The notes: generated by a model not told the origin, from the sequence alone. DNA of 64,000 bases from Boesenbergia rotunda (GCA_024364735.1 JAGFNQ010000844.1:353306-417305); one strand, 5' to 3'. Positions 10,557-23,452 are shown, numbered from the stretch's first letter. Program-made: numbers and translations.

Positions 10557-12005
10557 AACAAGCTGATATAGAACTGAAACAAAGCAGTAAACGAATGCGA
10601 ATCGAAAACTATACAGCAGAATGAATTTTCAACATAAAATCTATCTTTTTGTCACCCAAGATCTAGCTAGAAACCCTCTAGCTTGCCAAATCACCCAGAT
10701 CCAGGCTGTCCTTGTGAGATTGCGCTGAATCAAGTCGAAGCTGTCTTTTCATCCGAGCATCCTCTTGATCGATCAATGATTGAAGCTTGAGTATCAGAAC
10801 CTTTCCAAGGCCTTCAGAAAACCCTTCTGAATTCTTTGGCAGCTCTGATCGGCGAAGTCGAGCAATCAAGAGGCGATCGAACGGAATGCAGTCCCTTTGG
10901 CAAAACCCTCTCCAGGGCTTTTCAACGACGAGAATCCATCAAAATCCTCTCGGGGAGTTGATCTCAATGACTCGGGAACTTGAATTGAAGCTCTAAACTG
11001 CTGTGGTCGCGCGATCGGACGAAGAAACGGAGAAGAAAATTGCAAGAACAGTGAAGGAAGTGGCGAAGACGCGACGACCCCGAGCGACAGAGGGAATTCT
11101 TGATTTAACTGAGCATTTTGAATTTCGACGGCTGAGATTGATCTAGCCCAAACCAACGATCATATCAAAGTCAAATCTGATCCAAATCCTATAGATCTTG
11201 ATCAAGGGCTCTGATCTACTGCTCCTTAGCTTGGATCACTTAGATCTGAAGCGGATGGCTCAGATCCTCCCTTCTCTTGAATGGACGGCTCAGATTCTCT
11301 AGCGCTTGATCCAACGACTGAATTGACTTTGATCTGGCCCAAACTTCCAGATCTTGACCCGTGAACTTGATTAAGTCTATCTTGACCTTGGATCGACTGG
11401 AAGTTGGCGGTTGGCTTAGATCTAACCGTTCTCGTGAATGAACGACCCATATTAGTCCGATGCTTGATCCCTTTGATCCGGATCCAATTCTGACCCAAGT
11501 TTGACCCAATATGATCCAGGTCCATGATCATCTGAACTCTACAAAATGATATTAAATTTTAATGCCAAAACATCTTAAATATAGAAAGAATTGAATTTTA
11601 AGCTATAATGGAGATAATCCATGAAACCTAATATAATGCAAACTTAAGCATATGAATAGTGGATCAAAACATGGAATTGAGGGCCTAATTTAATCAATAA
11701 AATGAAAGTTATCAACTCCCCCATACTTATTCTTGGGCGTCTCGCACAAGCTACTAAGAAACTAAGATGTATCCCCCCTAGATTATTCTCAATCATTGTA
11801 AGAAGCAATTGAAAAGAAATTACCTAGGGTTGTCAATTCTCAAAAATCTAAGCTCAATAGACTAGTATCTTGTCCTTAAATCAACAACTTAGCACAATTA
11901 CTCTTTCATGACTCATAGAGATGAATTCAACACACAAAACCTTCCAAAGGAATTTTTAGTGGCTCTCTTCCTAAGTTCTACATTTCAATGAAAGTGGAGC
12001 TCACT
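10557..12005. other. Unclassified intergenic or old repeat DNA
   Basis: About 1.45 kb without a recognisable domain on either strand. Short frames exist (for example at 10787-10996 and 11226-11531) but have no family features. The stretch 11715-11780, with ACTCCCCCATACTT, resembles non-coding parts of plant retroelements. I cannot assign it. Confidence 0.5.
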
Positions 12006-12021
12006 CAAACACAACATGTTT

Positions 12022-12267
12022 CTTATGATGAACCAGGCAGCAGACAAATTGAACCTGGGGTGACCGGCCCGGCCCCACAGAAGTTTCCCACCGGTCACCA
12101 GGGTAAATCGGGAAGCGCTCGCGGTGGCAATCTAGAAGCCCAGCGTCCCAGGGTTCGCGCCCCATTTGGAGGAAAAATTCCTGCAAAATGCACCGTAGCT
12201 GGGGATCGAACCGCTGATGCCTGGGTTAATAACTAATTACCTTACAGTTGCACCAAAGCCCCGGGAG
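12022..12267 (-). mobile_element. tRNA-derived SINE, 246 bp, with 16-bp target-site duplication
   Basis: Read on the minus strand the element starts at 12267 with a tRNA-like head: a GGGGCTTTGGTGCAAC stretch compatible with an A box, and a B box GGTTCGATCCC about 45 bases later. About 150 bases of body follow, ending near CATCATAAG at 12022. It is bounded by perfect 16-bp direct repeats CAAACACAACATGTTT at 12006-12021 and 12268-12283. A target duplication of this length is typical of LINE-mobilised retroposition. There is no long poly(A) tail. The frame across it (11988-12236) is not a gene. Confidence 0.88.
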
Positions 12268-12283
12268 CAAACACAACATGTTT

Positions 12284-13039
12284 TTTGAACTACCATAAAC
12301 ATGCTTATTATCTACTCTCCACCATCATTCTTGCCTTGGATCCCATCTTCAAAGGTTTATTAGAGCAAATTTAAGAAATAGGAAATGAATAGCATGAAAG
12401 AGAAGTTCTATGAATTTTGATACCAAAGACTAATGGTAAAGAAAATAGAGAAATATGATATGCTAAGAAAAGAAATAGGGTAAAGAAATATAACATGAAG
12501 TAGAAATATGGGAAAGTAAGGAAAAATAGAAGACTTGGATACTTAAAATTATTTCTAATGCTCTTTGCCCTTTTGTGGTAGCCTCTTATGAATTCTGAGC
12601 CAAGGGAAGTGAGTATAAGCTGATTTGGAGGAAGTCCAATACTGAAAGCAGTGTTTTGTTCCGTGCCTGCTTCATTGATCGGTCCAGAGACCGATCAGAC
12701 ATGGCCTGATCGGTCTGATGATCGGACTGGTGCTCCCTGATCGGACTAGTGACCGATCAGGGGCTGATCAGTAGCCAATCTCAGAACTCTAAAACTGTTT
12801 CTGCTGAGAATCTTCTTCTTATTTCAATCAACACTAAATCTTAATCCATCTAGCTTCTTATTAACGACTCCAAGTTCAAAAATATATCCATCTTTTGAAT
12901 TTTCATGTTTTCATTTGTCTTTTCTTCTCTTTTTTTCTTTTTTTTATTTCTGTTTTCTATTTTTTTTCAGCTTCTTGTTGTGTTTTTTTTCCCTACAGCT
13001 TCAACTACATCCAACAACCAAAGTTTACTCCCTCATCTC
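12284..13039. other. Unclassified DNA between SINE and element A
   Basis: AT-rich, no coding signal. At about 12675-12765 it contains three or four GATCGGTC/GACCGATC hairpins of the kind found in the SIRE-like elements, suggesting an old fragment of such an element. From 12900 to 12990 it is pyrimidine-rich. Confidence 0.5.
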
Positions 13040-15267
13040 TGTTGATGCAGTCTGGCCCTGATTGTTGTTTTGGTGTTGACATCGATTCTAGTTTAGGTTG
13101 ATCATGATGATTATGAAGAAGTCCTGATCGGGGATCAGGCATGGTATGGGAAATCCTAGTCTGGAGGGCTAGGTGATGGAAAATCCTAACCTGGAGGGTT
13201 AGGTGTTGAAAATCCTAGTCTGGGAGGCTAGGTGTTTGGAAAAGTCCTAGCTTGGAGGGCTAGGTGTTGGAAAAGTCCTAATTCGGAAGGGTTGGGTGAA
13301 AAGTCCTAGCTTGGAGGGCTAGGTGAAAAGTCCTAACCTGGAGGGTTAGGTGCAAATTCCCATCCTGGAGAATTAGGTGAAAAAGTCCTGGCTTGGAGGG
13401 TCAGGTGCCTAGCTTGGAGGGCTAGGTTGGATGATGTTCTAACTCGGAAGGGTTGGGTGAAAAGTCCTAGCTTGGAGGGCTAGGTGAAAAGTCCTAGCTT
13501 GGAGGGCTAGGTGAAAAGTCCTAACCTGGAGGGTTAGGTGCAAATTCCCAACTTGGAGAGTTAGATGGAAAATCCTTAGCTTGGAGGACTAAGGTGGATG
13601 GAAACGTAGCTTGGAGGGCTGAGTTTGAGTCCCTGGATCGGTCTGGTGATCGATCAGGGATTTTGGCACGCTGCTCCTTCGTGGATCGGTCTGGTGACCG
13701 ATCCAGCGATGACTGATCGGTCAGGCGACCGATCAGGGAGCACACAGTGAGGTTGGGAACCTACTGTATTGCTCCTGATCGATCTGGTGACCGATCAGGG
13801 AGTATGCGTTTCACCCATTGACTTGTTCCTGATCGGTCTGGTGACCGATCAGGGAGCGAGCAGTGAGGTTGAGTTCTCTTGCTGAACTGCTCCTGATCGG
13901 TCTGGTGACCGATCAGGATCACTGTGCAGATCGTTCCGGAGAACGATCAAGTGTCGCAGGCTCCTCTCTAAGATCGATCAGGACGGAGCCTGATCGGTCT
14001 GGTAAGGTTCTGATCGGTCCGGTGACCGATCAGGAGTCTTCCTGATCGGTCCGATGACCTATCAGAGGGCTTAGCCTGCGAGACTCAGAAATCACCCAAT
14101 ATAAAGGTGGATCGGTCTGGTGATCGGTCCAGGGGAATCTCAAAGAAATCGCGATTTCGGATTGAGCGTTGGGGATCGATCAGGACGGAGCCTGATCGGT
14201 CTGGAACCAGCCTGATCGGTCTGGTGACCGATCAGGAGGCTCTCTGATCGGTCTGGTGACCGATCACTTTAATTCAAATTGCATTGTCAGACGCTCTGAT
14301 CGCGTCTGAACACAACCGATTCGCTGCCACTTCTCTCTGATATTTGATATGCTGCTTGATTTACTGCTCTAATACTCTGATTGAGTTTCAGGTGACAGGG
14401 GTGGATTCAAACTCTCAAGGAGAAGTCAAAGAGAGCTTTCCTTGGAGCAGGTTTGTCCCTTTCTCCACACAGGTTGCAACGGCTGGATGCAGGACTGAAG
14501 CTGCTGACTGAAGCTTGGCTGAGGGAGCTCAGGAAGTTCAGTTAGGGTTCAGTGTAGCTGGCGCGTTGGCAGTGAGGCAGCGGTAGGCTGCTGGAGATGA
14601 GATCACCTGTCGCTTGGCGGAGAAACAAAAAGGAACGAGAGAAGTTGAGTTGAAAGAACAACTTGAGTTTTAGTGCTTCTGAGTTCCTGCGTGACAAGCT
14701 TGCTGTTCTTGAGTTCTTCAATCATTCTGAGCAAGCTGTTGAGAAGCAAACATCATACTTGAGCGCTTGAAGGAGAAGACAAGAGGCTTGGAGTCCGACA
14801 GTGGGAAGACACGAAGAGGGTTCTTGCGTGAGATCGCCACTGGGTGGAGCTCAGGGAAGATTGCTGTGTCTTTGTCCTTGCTAAGTGTTTGAGTAAGATC
14901 CTTCTTGTTGTTTCTTTGTGCTCATTCTATATCATTGTTTGAAACACACTGTGGGGAGGTTTCTCCACCGAGAAGGAGGTTGCTTCATATCCGGTTTCAC
15001 CGGGGCTTGATCTGCCGACGATCAAGGGATCGCCCACCTTAAGGGCACGCCAAGGAGTAGGGGCAAGTTATCCCCGAACCTTGTAAAATCTCCTTGTTAG
15101 CGATCTTGCTAATCTTGCTAGTTAGGTTTTGGTTTAAGTTTCTGCAAGTTTTATTTTCATACTTCCGCTGTGCTACTGATAGTTCAAGTGCAGAAATTTG
15201 ATAACTCCTCAAAGAAGGAGTAATTGGCTATATTCACCCCCCCTCTCTAGCCATCTCGTTCCCAACA
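13040..15267 (+). repeat. 5' LTR of element A
   Basis: TGTTGATGCAG to CCCAACA, 2.23 kb, near-identical to 3970-6239 and 23453-25569. It contains the 27-bp palindromic array (about 13148-13625), the GATCGGTC hairpin array (13636-14272), a TATA-like AATATAAAGG at about 14099-14108 and a CACCCCCCCTCTCTAGCC stretch close to its end. The primer-binding site follows directly. Confidence 0.94.
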
Positions 15268-15269
15268 AG

Positions 15270-15282
15270 TGGTATCAGAGCC
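15270..15282 (+). promoter_or_regulatory. Primer-binding site (initiator tRNA-Met type)
   Basis: TGGTATCAGAGCC two bases after the 5' LTR, complementary to the 3' end of plant initiator tRNA-Met, the usual copia primer. The gag start codon follows at once at 15283. Confidence 0.93.
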
Positions 15283-16908
15283 ATGTGCTCTGTTTACGGC
15301 TTAACAACCGAGAGTTCTCAACAAGATGCATTGAGAGAAGGATTCTCCACCACCCGACCTCCATTCTTTGACGGCGCCGATTTTCAATATTGGAGATTAA
15401 AGATGGAATACTACTTGAAGATGGATATCCACACGTGGTTCGCGGTGAAGGAGGGATTCATTCCTCCTAAGGATGATGAAGGCAAAGAACTTGAGTCATG
15501 GAGGTGGACTGCCGAACAAACAAGGAAGAGTGAAGCCGACGCGAAGGCGGTTGTCACTCTACAATGTGGCATGAACAAAGACCAACTCATCAAGGTTGGT
15601 CCTTTCACAAGTGCAAAAGACTTGTGGAACAAACTCATAGAGCTCCATGAAGGCACCCGAGACTCTAGAATTGCCAAGAGGGATTTGTTCCTCAATCAAC
15701 TCCAAAATCTCTCCATGAAGGAGAATGAGTCGGTAAGTGAGCTCCATAGCCGGTTCAAAGAAGTCCTTAATGGACTTCATTCAATTGATGAAAAGGTCGA
15801 GAATCGTGACCTTGTGAGGTACGTCTTGAAAGCATTTCCAAGGAATGCTTTGTGGTCATCCATGGTGGATGCCTACAAAGTATCCAAGGATTTATCTATT
15901 GTGAAATTAGATGATTTATTTTGTGAGATGGAATTGCATGAGATGGCTAACAAAGGCCCCAAGGAGAAGGGGATTGCCTTAGTTGCAGGGGAACGAGTCA
16001 CTAAGAAGAAGAAGGAGAAGAAGAAGGAGAAGGAGGTCTCATCTTCTTCATCTTCTTCCAGATCCGAATCCGATTCCGAGGAGGATGGCAGCGGCTCTTC
16101 TTCATCCGAAATGGCCAACTTTGTGAGGAGGATGATGCGAAGAGACCGACGTTTCAAAAGGAGAGGTAACACTAGTGAATTCAAGCTTGATAAGAATAAT
16201 GCATCTTGCTTTGAGTGTGGTAGGAAAGAGCATTTCAAGAATGAATGTCCGAAGCTTAAGAAGGAGGAGAAACCCAAGAGAAAAGAAGAGAAATCTAAGA
16301 GGAAGAAGAAAGCTTTGAAGGCTTCTTGGGATGAGTCATCCTCTAGTTCATCCGATGATGAGAAGGAGGAGAAGAGCACAAGGCAAGTGGCTCTCATGGC
16401 TCTTGGAGAGGAGAGCAGTGAAGAATCTTCAAGCTCTTCAAGCGCGGCTTCATCATCTTCGGATGATGAAGAGGTAACTTCTCCCAAGCTTGAAAAATGC
16501 TATAGAGCAATTGCATGTTTAACTAGTATGCTTAAGAAATCCAAGAACAAAGTTAAAGCATTGCAATTAGAAATTGATCAATTGAAAGCTTCTAGGGATG
16601 ATAACATTGATGACTTGCATGTTGAATTACTAGAAGATGAAATTAAATCTTTGAAACATGAGATTGTAAGCTTAAAATCCTCTAAGGTTGAGGAAATCAG
16701 TGATATACATGATAAAGTGTTAGTAGAGGAAAACCAATCATTGAAGAGTGAAGTTGAGAAGCTCAAGAATATTCTTGGGAAATTCTCAAATAGCTCTAAG
16801 ACCCTAGATATGATCCTCAATGCCCAAAGGCAGTCTACAATAGGGCCGGTATTGGTTACCGCCCTAAGGAACCCTCATTTGTATCTCTCATGTCTAGGAC
16901 TGACATGA
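15283..16908 (+). CDS. Gag (copia capsid/nucleocapsid), element A
   Basis: 541 codons. Residues about 20-240 match the plant copia Gag domain (RPPFFDGADFQYWRLKMEYY near the N-terminus; LKAFPRNALWSSM near 185). A zinc knuckle CFECGRKEHFKNEC at about 309-322 fits C-x2-C-x4-H-x4-C and would bind RNA. It is flanked by lysine/serine/glutamate-rich tracts, and the C-terminal part (about 410-510) is heptad-like and probably coiled-coil. The start is the first ATG after the primer-binding site. The last codons after about 16840 read a different frame from the homologous Gag-Pol linker, indicating a frameshift there, so the natural C-terminus is probably altered. Confidence 0.9.
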   Translation: MCSVYGLTTESSQQDALREGFSTTRPPFFDGADFQYWRLKMEYYLKMDIHTWFAVKEGFIPPKDDEGKELESWRWTAEQTRKSEADAKAVVTLQCGMNKDQLIKVGPFTSAKDLWNKLIELHEGTRDSRIAKRDLFLNQLQNLSMKENESVSELHSRFKEVLNGLHSIDEKVENRDLVRYVLKAFPRNALWSSMVDAYKVSKDLSIVKLDDLFCEMELHEMANKGPKEKGIALVAGERVTKKKKEKKKEKEVSSSSSSSRSESDSEEDGSGSSSSEMANFVRRMMRRDRRFKRRGNTSEFKLDKNNASCFECGRKEHFKNECPKLKKEEKPKRKEEKSKRKKKALKASWDESSSSSSDDEKEEKSTRQVALMALGEESSEESSSSSSAASSSSDDEEVTSPKLEKCYRAIACLTSMLKKSKNKVKALQLEIDQLKASRDDNIDDLHVELLEDEIKSLKHEIVSLKSSKVEEISDIHDKVLVEENQSLKSEVEKLKNILGKFSNSSKTLDMILNAQRQSTIGPVLVTALRNPHLYLSCLGLT

Positions 16909-19900
16909 GACAATCTAGGACACCCAAAATCCAAAAGAAAGTTGTCAAGGCATGGGTGCCAAAGTCATGCTTAGTTGATGCTTTAGGTCCCAAGGTTTGG
17001 GTACCTAAGACTTCTATTTTTCGAATTGTGTAGGTTATGATTGAGGGGGAGCATCTATCAACTTGGTTTGTTGATAGTGGATGCTCCAAACACATGACCG
17101 GGGATAGATCATTGTTTACCACATTTCACAAGAAGAGTAGAGGTAATGTATCATTTGGTAACAATGGTAGCCTTAAGGTCATAGGAATAGGAGACATTCA
17201 AATATCCGAATGCCTTAGAATCTCGAATGTCCTTCTAGTCAAGGGGATGAAGTTTAATCTCCTAAGTGTCAGTCAATTGTGTGACACGGGTTACACAATT
17301 GACTTCCAACCAAGTCAATGTCTAGTTAGACAAAATGACACCTTGGACACGGTACTAGTAGGAGCAAGAGTAGACAATATTTATTAAGTTTCTTTTAAAA
17401 GTGCTACTAATGCTCTTGCTAAGTGTTTCATGTCAAAAGAAGAAGAGTCCACACTTTGGCACCGGAGGCTAGCACATGTGAACATGAAGAACATCCGGAA
17501 GTTGGCCAACAAGGGACTAGTTCGAGGCTTACCAAGCATCAAGTATGAAAAAGATAAATTATGTGATGCGTGTCAAATGGGTAAGCAAACAAAATCTGCA
17601 CATAAAGGTAAAAGCGCTGTAAGTACTTCCGATGCATTAGATTTACTTCACATGGATCTATTTGATTGTAGCACTATCATATCATTGAATGGAAGTAGAT
17701 ATTGCTTTGTTATCATTGATGATTTCACTAGATATACATGGACTTTCTTTTTAAAACATAAGGACCAAACCTTAGATATTTTTATTTCTTTTTGTAGAAG
17801 AATTGAAAATGAAAAAATCATCAACAATTAAGACGATCAGAAGTGATCATGGAGGTGAATTTCAAAACCAAAGGTTTCTAGAATTTTGTCAAGTTAAGGG
17901 ATATAGGCATGAGTTCTCTACTCCTAGAACACCACAACAAAATGGTGTTGTAGAGAGGAAAAACCGTGTTCTACAAGAGGCTCCACGAAGCATGCTTAAT
18001 GAGTACTCACTCCCGAGTTACTTATGGGCTGAAGCTGTAAATACAGCGTGCTATGTGCAAAATCGAGTTCTCATCCATAGGTTTTTAGGAAAGACTCCCC
18101 ATGAACTTTGGTTTGGGAAACCACCTACAGTTAAACATCTTAGGGTGTTTGGTTGTAAGGTGTTCATCCTAAACACCAAGGATCACCTTGGAAAGTTCAC
18201 GGCAAAGGTTGATGAAGGGATACTTGTCGGGTACTCCCTAGTTAGCAAAGCCTACCGAGTCTACAACAAGAAAACTAGATTAGTTGAAGAGTCTGCTGAT
18301 GTGGTCTTTGAAGAAGTTCCAAAATCAAGTGACCAGTCAGAAAATGTAGAAGGAGTTCAACTCGAACTTAGGAGACTAAGTTTGAATGAAGCTCCAAGTG
18401 TTGTTGATGGTGTTGAGTCTGATGACGGTGAGCCTAGACTACCCATTGATCAGCCGGATCCTGAGGCTGAACCTGTGTCTAGTGAACCTGTTCAAGAAGC
18501 ACCACCAACACCAAGGCAAACTAGATTAGCCTCTAGTCATCCCCAAGATCAAATCGTTGGAGACATCCATCAAGGGGTTAGGACTAGATCATTCTTCCGG
18601 AATGAGGCTAATGAAGTTGCTCTAATTTCCGAAATTGAACCTAGAAAAATTAATGAAGCGTTAAATGATCCCGATTGGATTATCGCGATGCAAGATGAAC
18701 TAGGTCAATTTGAGAGGAGTCAGGTTTGGGACTTAGTCCCTAGACCTAAGAAGACCACCATTATTGGAACCAAATGGGTCTTCAAAAACAAATTAAACCA
18801 CAAGGGAGAAATCATTAGAAACAAGGCACGCTTGGTAGCCAAGGGCTACAGTCAAGTTGAAGGCCTTGATTATGATGAGACTTATGCTCCTGTTGCACGG
18901 TTAGGGTCCATCCGATTGATGCTTGCATTTGCAGCACACCGTGGCTTCAAATTATTTCAAATGGACGTCAAATCGGCCTTCTTAAATGGTTTGATTAAGG
19001 AAGAGGTCTATGTCGAACAACCTCCGGGGTTTGAGAGTACCGAATATCCAAACCACGTATTCAAGTTCAAAAAGGCACTCTATGGCCTTAAACAAGCACC
19101 CCGGGCTTGGTATGAGCGGTTGTCGACATTCTTGATTGAAAAGGGCTTTTTTAGAGGTCAAATAGACCCTACACTGTTTCTACGAAGAGATGGTGTCAAT
19201 ATATTTGTAGCCCAAGTATATGTCGACGACATAATTTGTGGCTCAAACAACAAGGGCTATTTAAATGAGTTCATTGGACACATGGAGAGTGAGTTTGAGA
19301 TGAGTCTAGTGGGAGAGTTGACTTTCTTCCTGGGACTTGAAATCAAGCAAACTCGCGATGGTATTCATGTGCACCAATCAAAGTATACACATGAAATGCT
19401 TCGAAAATTCAATATGAGTGATTCGAAAGAGGTAACCACTCCCATGGCCACAAACACCAGATTAGACAATGATGAGAGTGGTAAGCCTGTTGATCTAACT
19501 CAATATCGAAGCATGATAGGTAGTTTGCTATACCTCACAGCTAGTCGACCAGATATACTATTTGCTGTAGGTATGTGCGCCAGGTATCAAGTCTGTGCCA
19601 AGGAATCTCACCTAATTGCTGTGAAGCGAATTTTGAGATATCTCAAAGGTACAATTGGTGTAGGTCATTGGTATCCCCGTACCGAATCATTTGATTTGAT
19701 GGGCTATACGGATTCCGACTACGCTGGATGTAAGTTGGACCGAAAAAGCACTAGTGGGGGCTGCCAATTCTTAGGATCGTCCTTAGTAAGTTGGTCGAGT
19801 CGGAAGCAACATTGTGTTGCTCTTTCCACTACCGAGGCAGAGTATATCGCCATGGGAGAGAGTATATCGCAATTGTTGTGGATGATCCACACCTTAGAGG

Positions 19901-20163
19901 ATTATGGATTGAGTTACAAGGGTGTGCAAGTGTTATGTGATAACATTAGCACAATCAACTTAACCAAGAATCCGGTCCATCATTCTAGGACAAAACATAT
20001 TGAAGTAAGACACCACTTCATTAGAGATCATGTAGCTAGGGGGAACATCATACTCTCACATGTGGAGTCAAAGTCAAACCTAGCTGACATTTTCACTAAA
20101 CCACTTCCCGAGAGTGAATTTAGTTTCCTTAGACGGGAATTGGGAATGTGTCGCGCTTCATGA
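16840..20163 (+). pseudogene. Copia pol: protease, integrase, RT and RNase H (element A), broken
   Basis: Domains in order: retropepsin-like protease with DSGCSKHMTG at about 17073; pre-integrase HHCC finger (LWHRRLAH, CDAC) from 17454; integrase with DDX35E residues at about 17655, 17845 and 17953 (HMDLF, RSDHGGEF, NGVVERKNR); RT with MDVKSAFLNG and YVDD at about 19218; RNase H with YTDSDYAGC and TEAEYIA, ending at 20161-20163. Breaks: a frameshift near 16845 after gag, TAG at about 17031, TAA at 17385-17387 between protease and integrase, and a one-base shift in an A-rich run near 17815 inside integrase. From about 17803 the frame is open for 786 codons, so decay is recent. Confidence 0.92.
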
Positions 20164-21507
20164 TCCTCAAATTGTATTCAAAACCCTTCATGATTATTTC
20201 AAATTGTTAGGGAACAATTGGGTAACTTTGGGAACATCTCACACAAACTATAAGGGTTACCAAAATGTTTTTGTTTGCTAGATATGGGGTGAGATGTTAG
20301 GTTCAACTCAATTTCTCAAAATGTCATTGCATCACTTGAGAAATTAAGTTGACGAGATAATAATCACGGTGGTGACCAAGTATGGGGAAAACCATTGCAT
20401 AACATATGTGTATATGGCTCCATGATCATACTTGGACATTCCAATCAAGGCAACTTGATTGGAAACTTGGATTTGGAATCAAAACTTGGTTGAATTTGCT
20501 TGATTGATTGTTGATTGAGTTTGACTCTATTTAGGTGGGTCAAAGTGTTTGTTGAATCTTTAAGGACTTTTGATTCTTGTTGAAGGATCAATTTTAGTTA
20601 TAAAATCATGTACAAGTTCGACAAAGTCCATAAAATCTCGTTTAGAAAATTCAGAAGTTCTGAAACTGAACTTTTCAGTTCGTATCAGGAACCCTGATCG
20701 GTCACCGGACCGATCAGGCATAGGGCTGATCGGTCCCTAGACCGATCTGACCCCTTCCTGTGGTGTTCGGTCCACAGACCGATCTGCGAGGCAAGTCGTG
20801 ATCTCCCGAAATCTGATTAAGTGTTCTGAGCTAGCCTAGATCGGTCTCCCGACCGATCTGACACCCTGTGGGGATCGGTCCACAGACCGATCAGGGAGCT
20901 CAGAGTTTTCTCTCCAGACCCTACTGATCGTATCCTGATCGGTCACCCGACCGATCAGGCTCGCTACTGAACGATCAGGACCAGTCCAGTCCGATCAGGA
21001 TATAGCCTAATCGGTCTGGGTGCGATCTGATCGAACGGTGATCCATTCAAACACATTAAATTTTGGTTGGTGGACCGATCCACCAACCGATTAACTCTCT
21101 CCAAACCTTCGTTTTCCTGAACCCTAGCGCTGAAACTCCTCATTTGCGTGATCTTCTTGAGCGAGAGCACTTTCCTTCATCTCTCCCACTTCGTGCGTGC
21201 GAACCCTTGCGGAGAATCCGTCTGGTGTCTTCCGGCGAGCCTCTCTGCATCCGAGTCTTCATTGAGCAGGCCTCTCTCAACTGTGAGAAGCCATGGCGCC
21301 TAAGTAAGCGTTGACTCATTATTGTTTCTATAAATCTCTTTACAGATTGTATGGATATGAAGCTAACCATAGCTTTTTGTTCTTGCTGTTGTGCCGTGAC
21401 CTACTTCTTGCCGTGACCTCCCACTCCAACCAAATGACCAATATTTTGATCTATCTTTTGATTGGGTCTCATCTTATGATCAATTCTTGTGCTTCAATCT
21501 ATGTGTC
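20164..21507 (+). other. Post-pol spacer of element A
   Basis: Non-coding and almost identical to 663-1600 of element 1 as far as about 21095, then diverged to about 21450. It contains the hairpin cluster at 20690-20965 with GATCGGTC/GACCGATC arms and the TTGGTTGGTGGACCGA palindrome at about 21063-21092. Confidence 0.8.
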
Positions 21508-22843
21508 ATGATCAATTCAAACCTCATTAGGAAATCTTCTAAGGGAAAGGAGGTTATGGAGGGTAGTTCAAGGAGGAAAAACTCCCTCATCGTCTGCACC
21601 TTCCAGAAGGCCACAGCCTTCTTCTAGCTCCGGTTCCCAAATGCAGCCTGTGAACAGGCCTTTCAAGCTAGGACATTCAAACTGTTACCCTGCAGATCCA
21701 TTGATGCTTCTTTTCTAACGGAGTACTGCCCCTCGGTTATGGAGATTGTCACTTACACAATCTGGGTTTTCTCTCTCCCTGGAACGGACTATAAACTATG
21801 ACCTTGTATCTGAATCCTACAACAACCTCCAACAAGGTCCTTAAGGGGGATTCGAGTTCACTACTCGTGTCGGGAGGATGAACTCGATTTCTCATACGAG
21901 ATTCTGGCTGAGTAATTGGGTGGTCGACGATCTCCTAATCTCTATTCGTTTATCCGGGAGCTTCCCTGATCCTCTGTTGGCCCCGTTTACAGATACGACC
22001 CGATTCTATCTATCAGCACTCTTTGGTCACCCTCGCCTGCGGGGCTTGATGAGTTGGGTCAGTGTTTCCTACCTTTGCAGCTCTCCGTCTTGCTCCGGCT
22101 GACTATGTTCTTTCAAGATTATCACAAATTGCATCTTACCGATTCACTCCAAAAGCCGTTGGCCGAAATCCGACCCTACCACTGCTCATGCTCTACGGCA
22201 TGCATTGTCGGATGGACTTCCGACATTATGGAGAGCATCTTCCAGTCCATTCTATCCTATCGTGAGCAGAGTCGTCGCACGGTCTATATGCCGTTTGGTC
22301 ACATCATCACTGATTGGCTTATGTCAGTCGGTGTTGATGTCACCAAGTAGGACCGGTGCCCATGGTTAAGCAAGATGTCGTTTGGGTCGGCGAGCCTTTG
22401 CAAAGTCTGGTATGATCATCGTGAGCGAGATGGGTGTTGGTGTGGAAGGATGGACGAGTCTCGGTGAGTTACCTGGCGGAGTACCACATTTTCAGGCACC
22501 ACACGATGCTCCTCCTGCTGACGACGAGTATGACGACGAGCCGGAGCCAGATCTTCGGTGGCAGATCGCGGAGCTGGATCAGACCGTCCAGCAGGACTTT
22601 CAGTTGCGCGAGGCTTACCGCGAGGAGACCCGATCATTCAGCTCTATTGAGCACAGACTGACCCGGATCGAGACCGACGTCTCAGGGACCCGCACACTCC
22701 AGCAGACATGGTATGATGAGTGGCGCAGCCACACATTTCCTGGAGGTGCACCTTCTGTGAGTACTACACCAGGGTCCTTGGCTCCTACTGATGCTACGAT
22801 GGACGACCTTATGCGCGATGACGACCCTCCTACTGACACTTGA
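21508..22843 (+). pseudogene. Degenerate accessory ORF of element A
   Basis: Homologous in position and motifs to the 433-codon frame of element 1 but split over several frames by indels and stops. The ATG region at about 21508 matches element 1. Then fragments in different frames show VYMPFGHIIT near 22280, and a final open part (22382-22843) carries PDLRWQIAELD, TRSFSSIEHRL and TWYDEWRSHTFPGG, ending in an acidic tail. DNA similarity to element 1 is low here although both flanks are nearly identical. Confidence 0.8.
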
Positions 22844-23452
22844 GCTGGATGTTTGCTGTCTTCATGATCTGAGTATTTGACTATGATACTTTGGGCTGTA
22901 TGCCCTCTGACTTTGTTGTTGTGACCTCGAGTCACACATATTTTGCTACTTGTTCGGATGTTTCATGCTTTGACTTATCTATATTTTTACCTGCCATGCT
23001 TATCTACTATTGTTGATGCCATGTTGTTTATATGCCTATGATCTGCATGATTGATCCATTGCCATGTTCATGCTTACACTGCCATGTTTACTTGATACTT
23101 ATGAATATTATGGCATGTTCTGCGATCTTATACTTCATACGCATATGATGCATGTGCTTGCTATGTCTTATGATACCTTTTCACATGCGGTCGTATGATT
23201 ATTCCACAAACTATTACATCTTTGTTGATTTGAGATACCCCTAGGGTTGAGGGGGAGTTTGTTTAAACTTAACAACCCCTCTAGCTCCTTTTCGGTGTTC
23301 GACAAAGGGGGAGAGTGTGGATTGGTTAAGTTTAGAATGACCATGTTGTAGGGGGAGGATCTGGATTCCCCTATGATTCTAAAGTTGAAAAGAATATTGA
23401 TTGAGATCACTAAACTTAAAATCGGATTGTCAAACAACAAAAAGGGGGAGAT
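22844..23452 (+). other. 3' untranslated region and polypurine tract of element A
   Basis: Non-coding. From 23011 it is nearly identical to element 1. The purine run AAAAAGGGGGAGAT ends directly before the LTR at 23453. Confidence 0.82.

Noticed and set aside
11988..12236. 82-codon frame
   Set aside because: Lies across the SINE and its target site; no coding features.
12180..12267. A functional tRNA gene on the minus strand
   Set aside because: Only the head of a SINE. The acceptor stem is not complete, and the element continues about 150 bases and is flanked by a 16-bp TSD.
15873..16487. 204-codon minus-strand frame inside gag
   Set aside because: Antisense of Lys/Glu/Ser-rich Gag codons giving Ser/Phe/Leu runs; not a gene.
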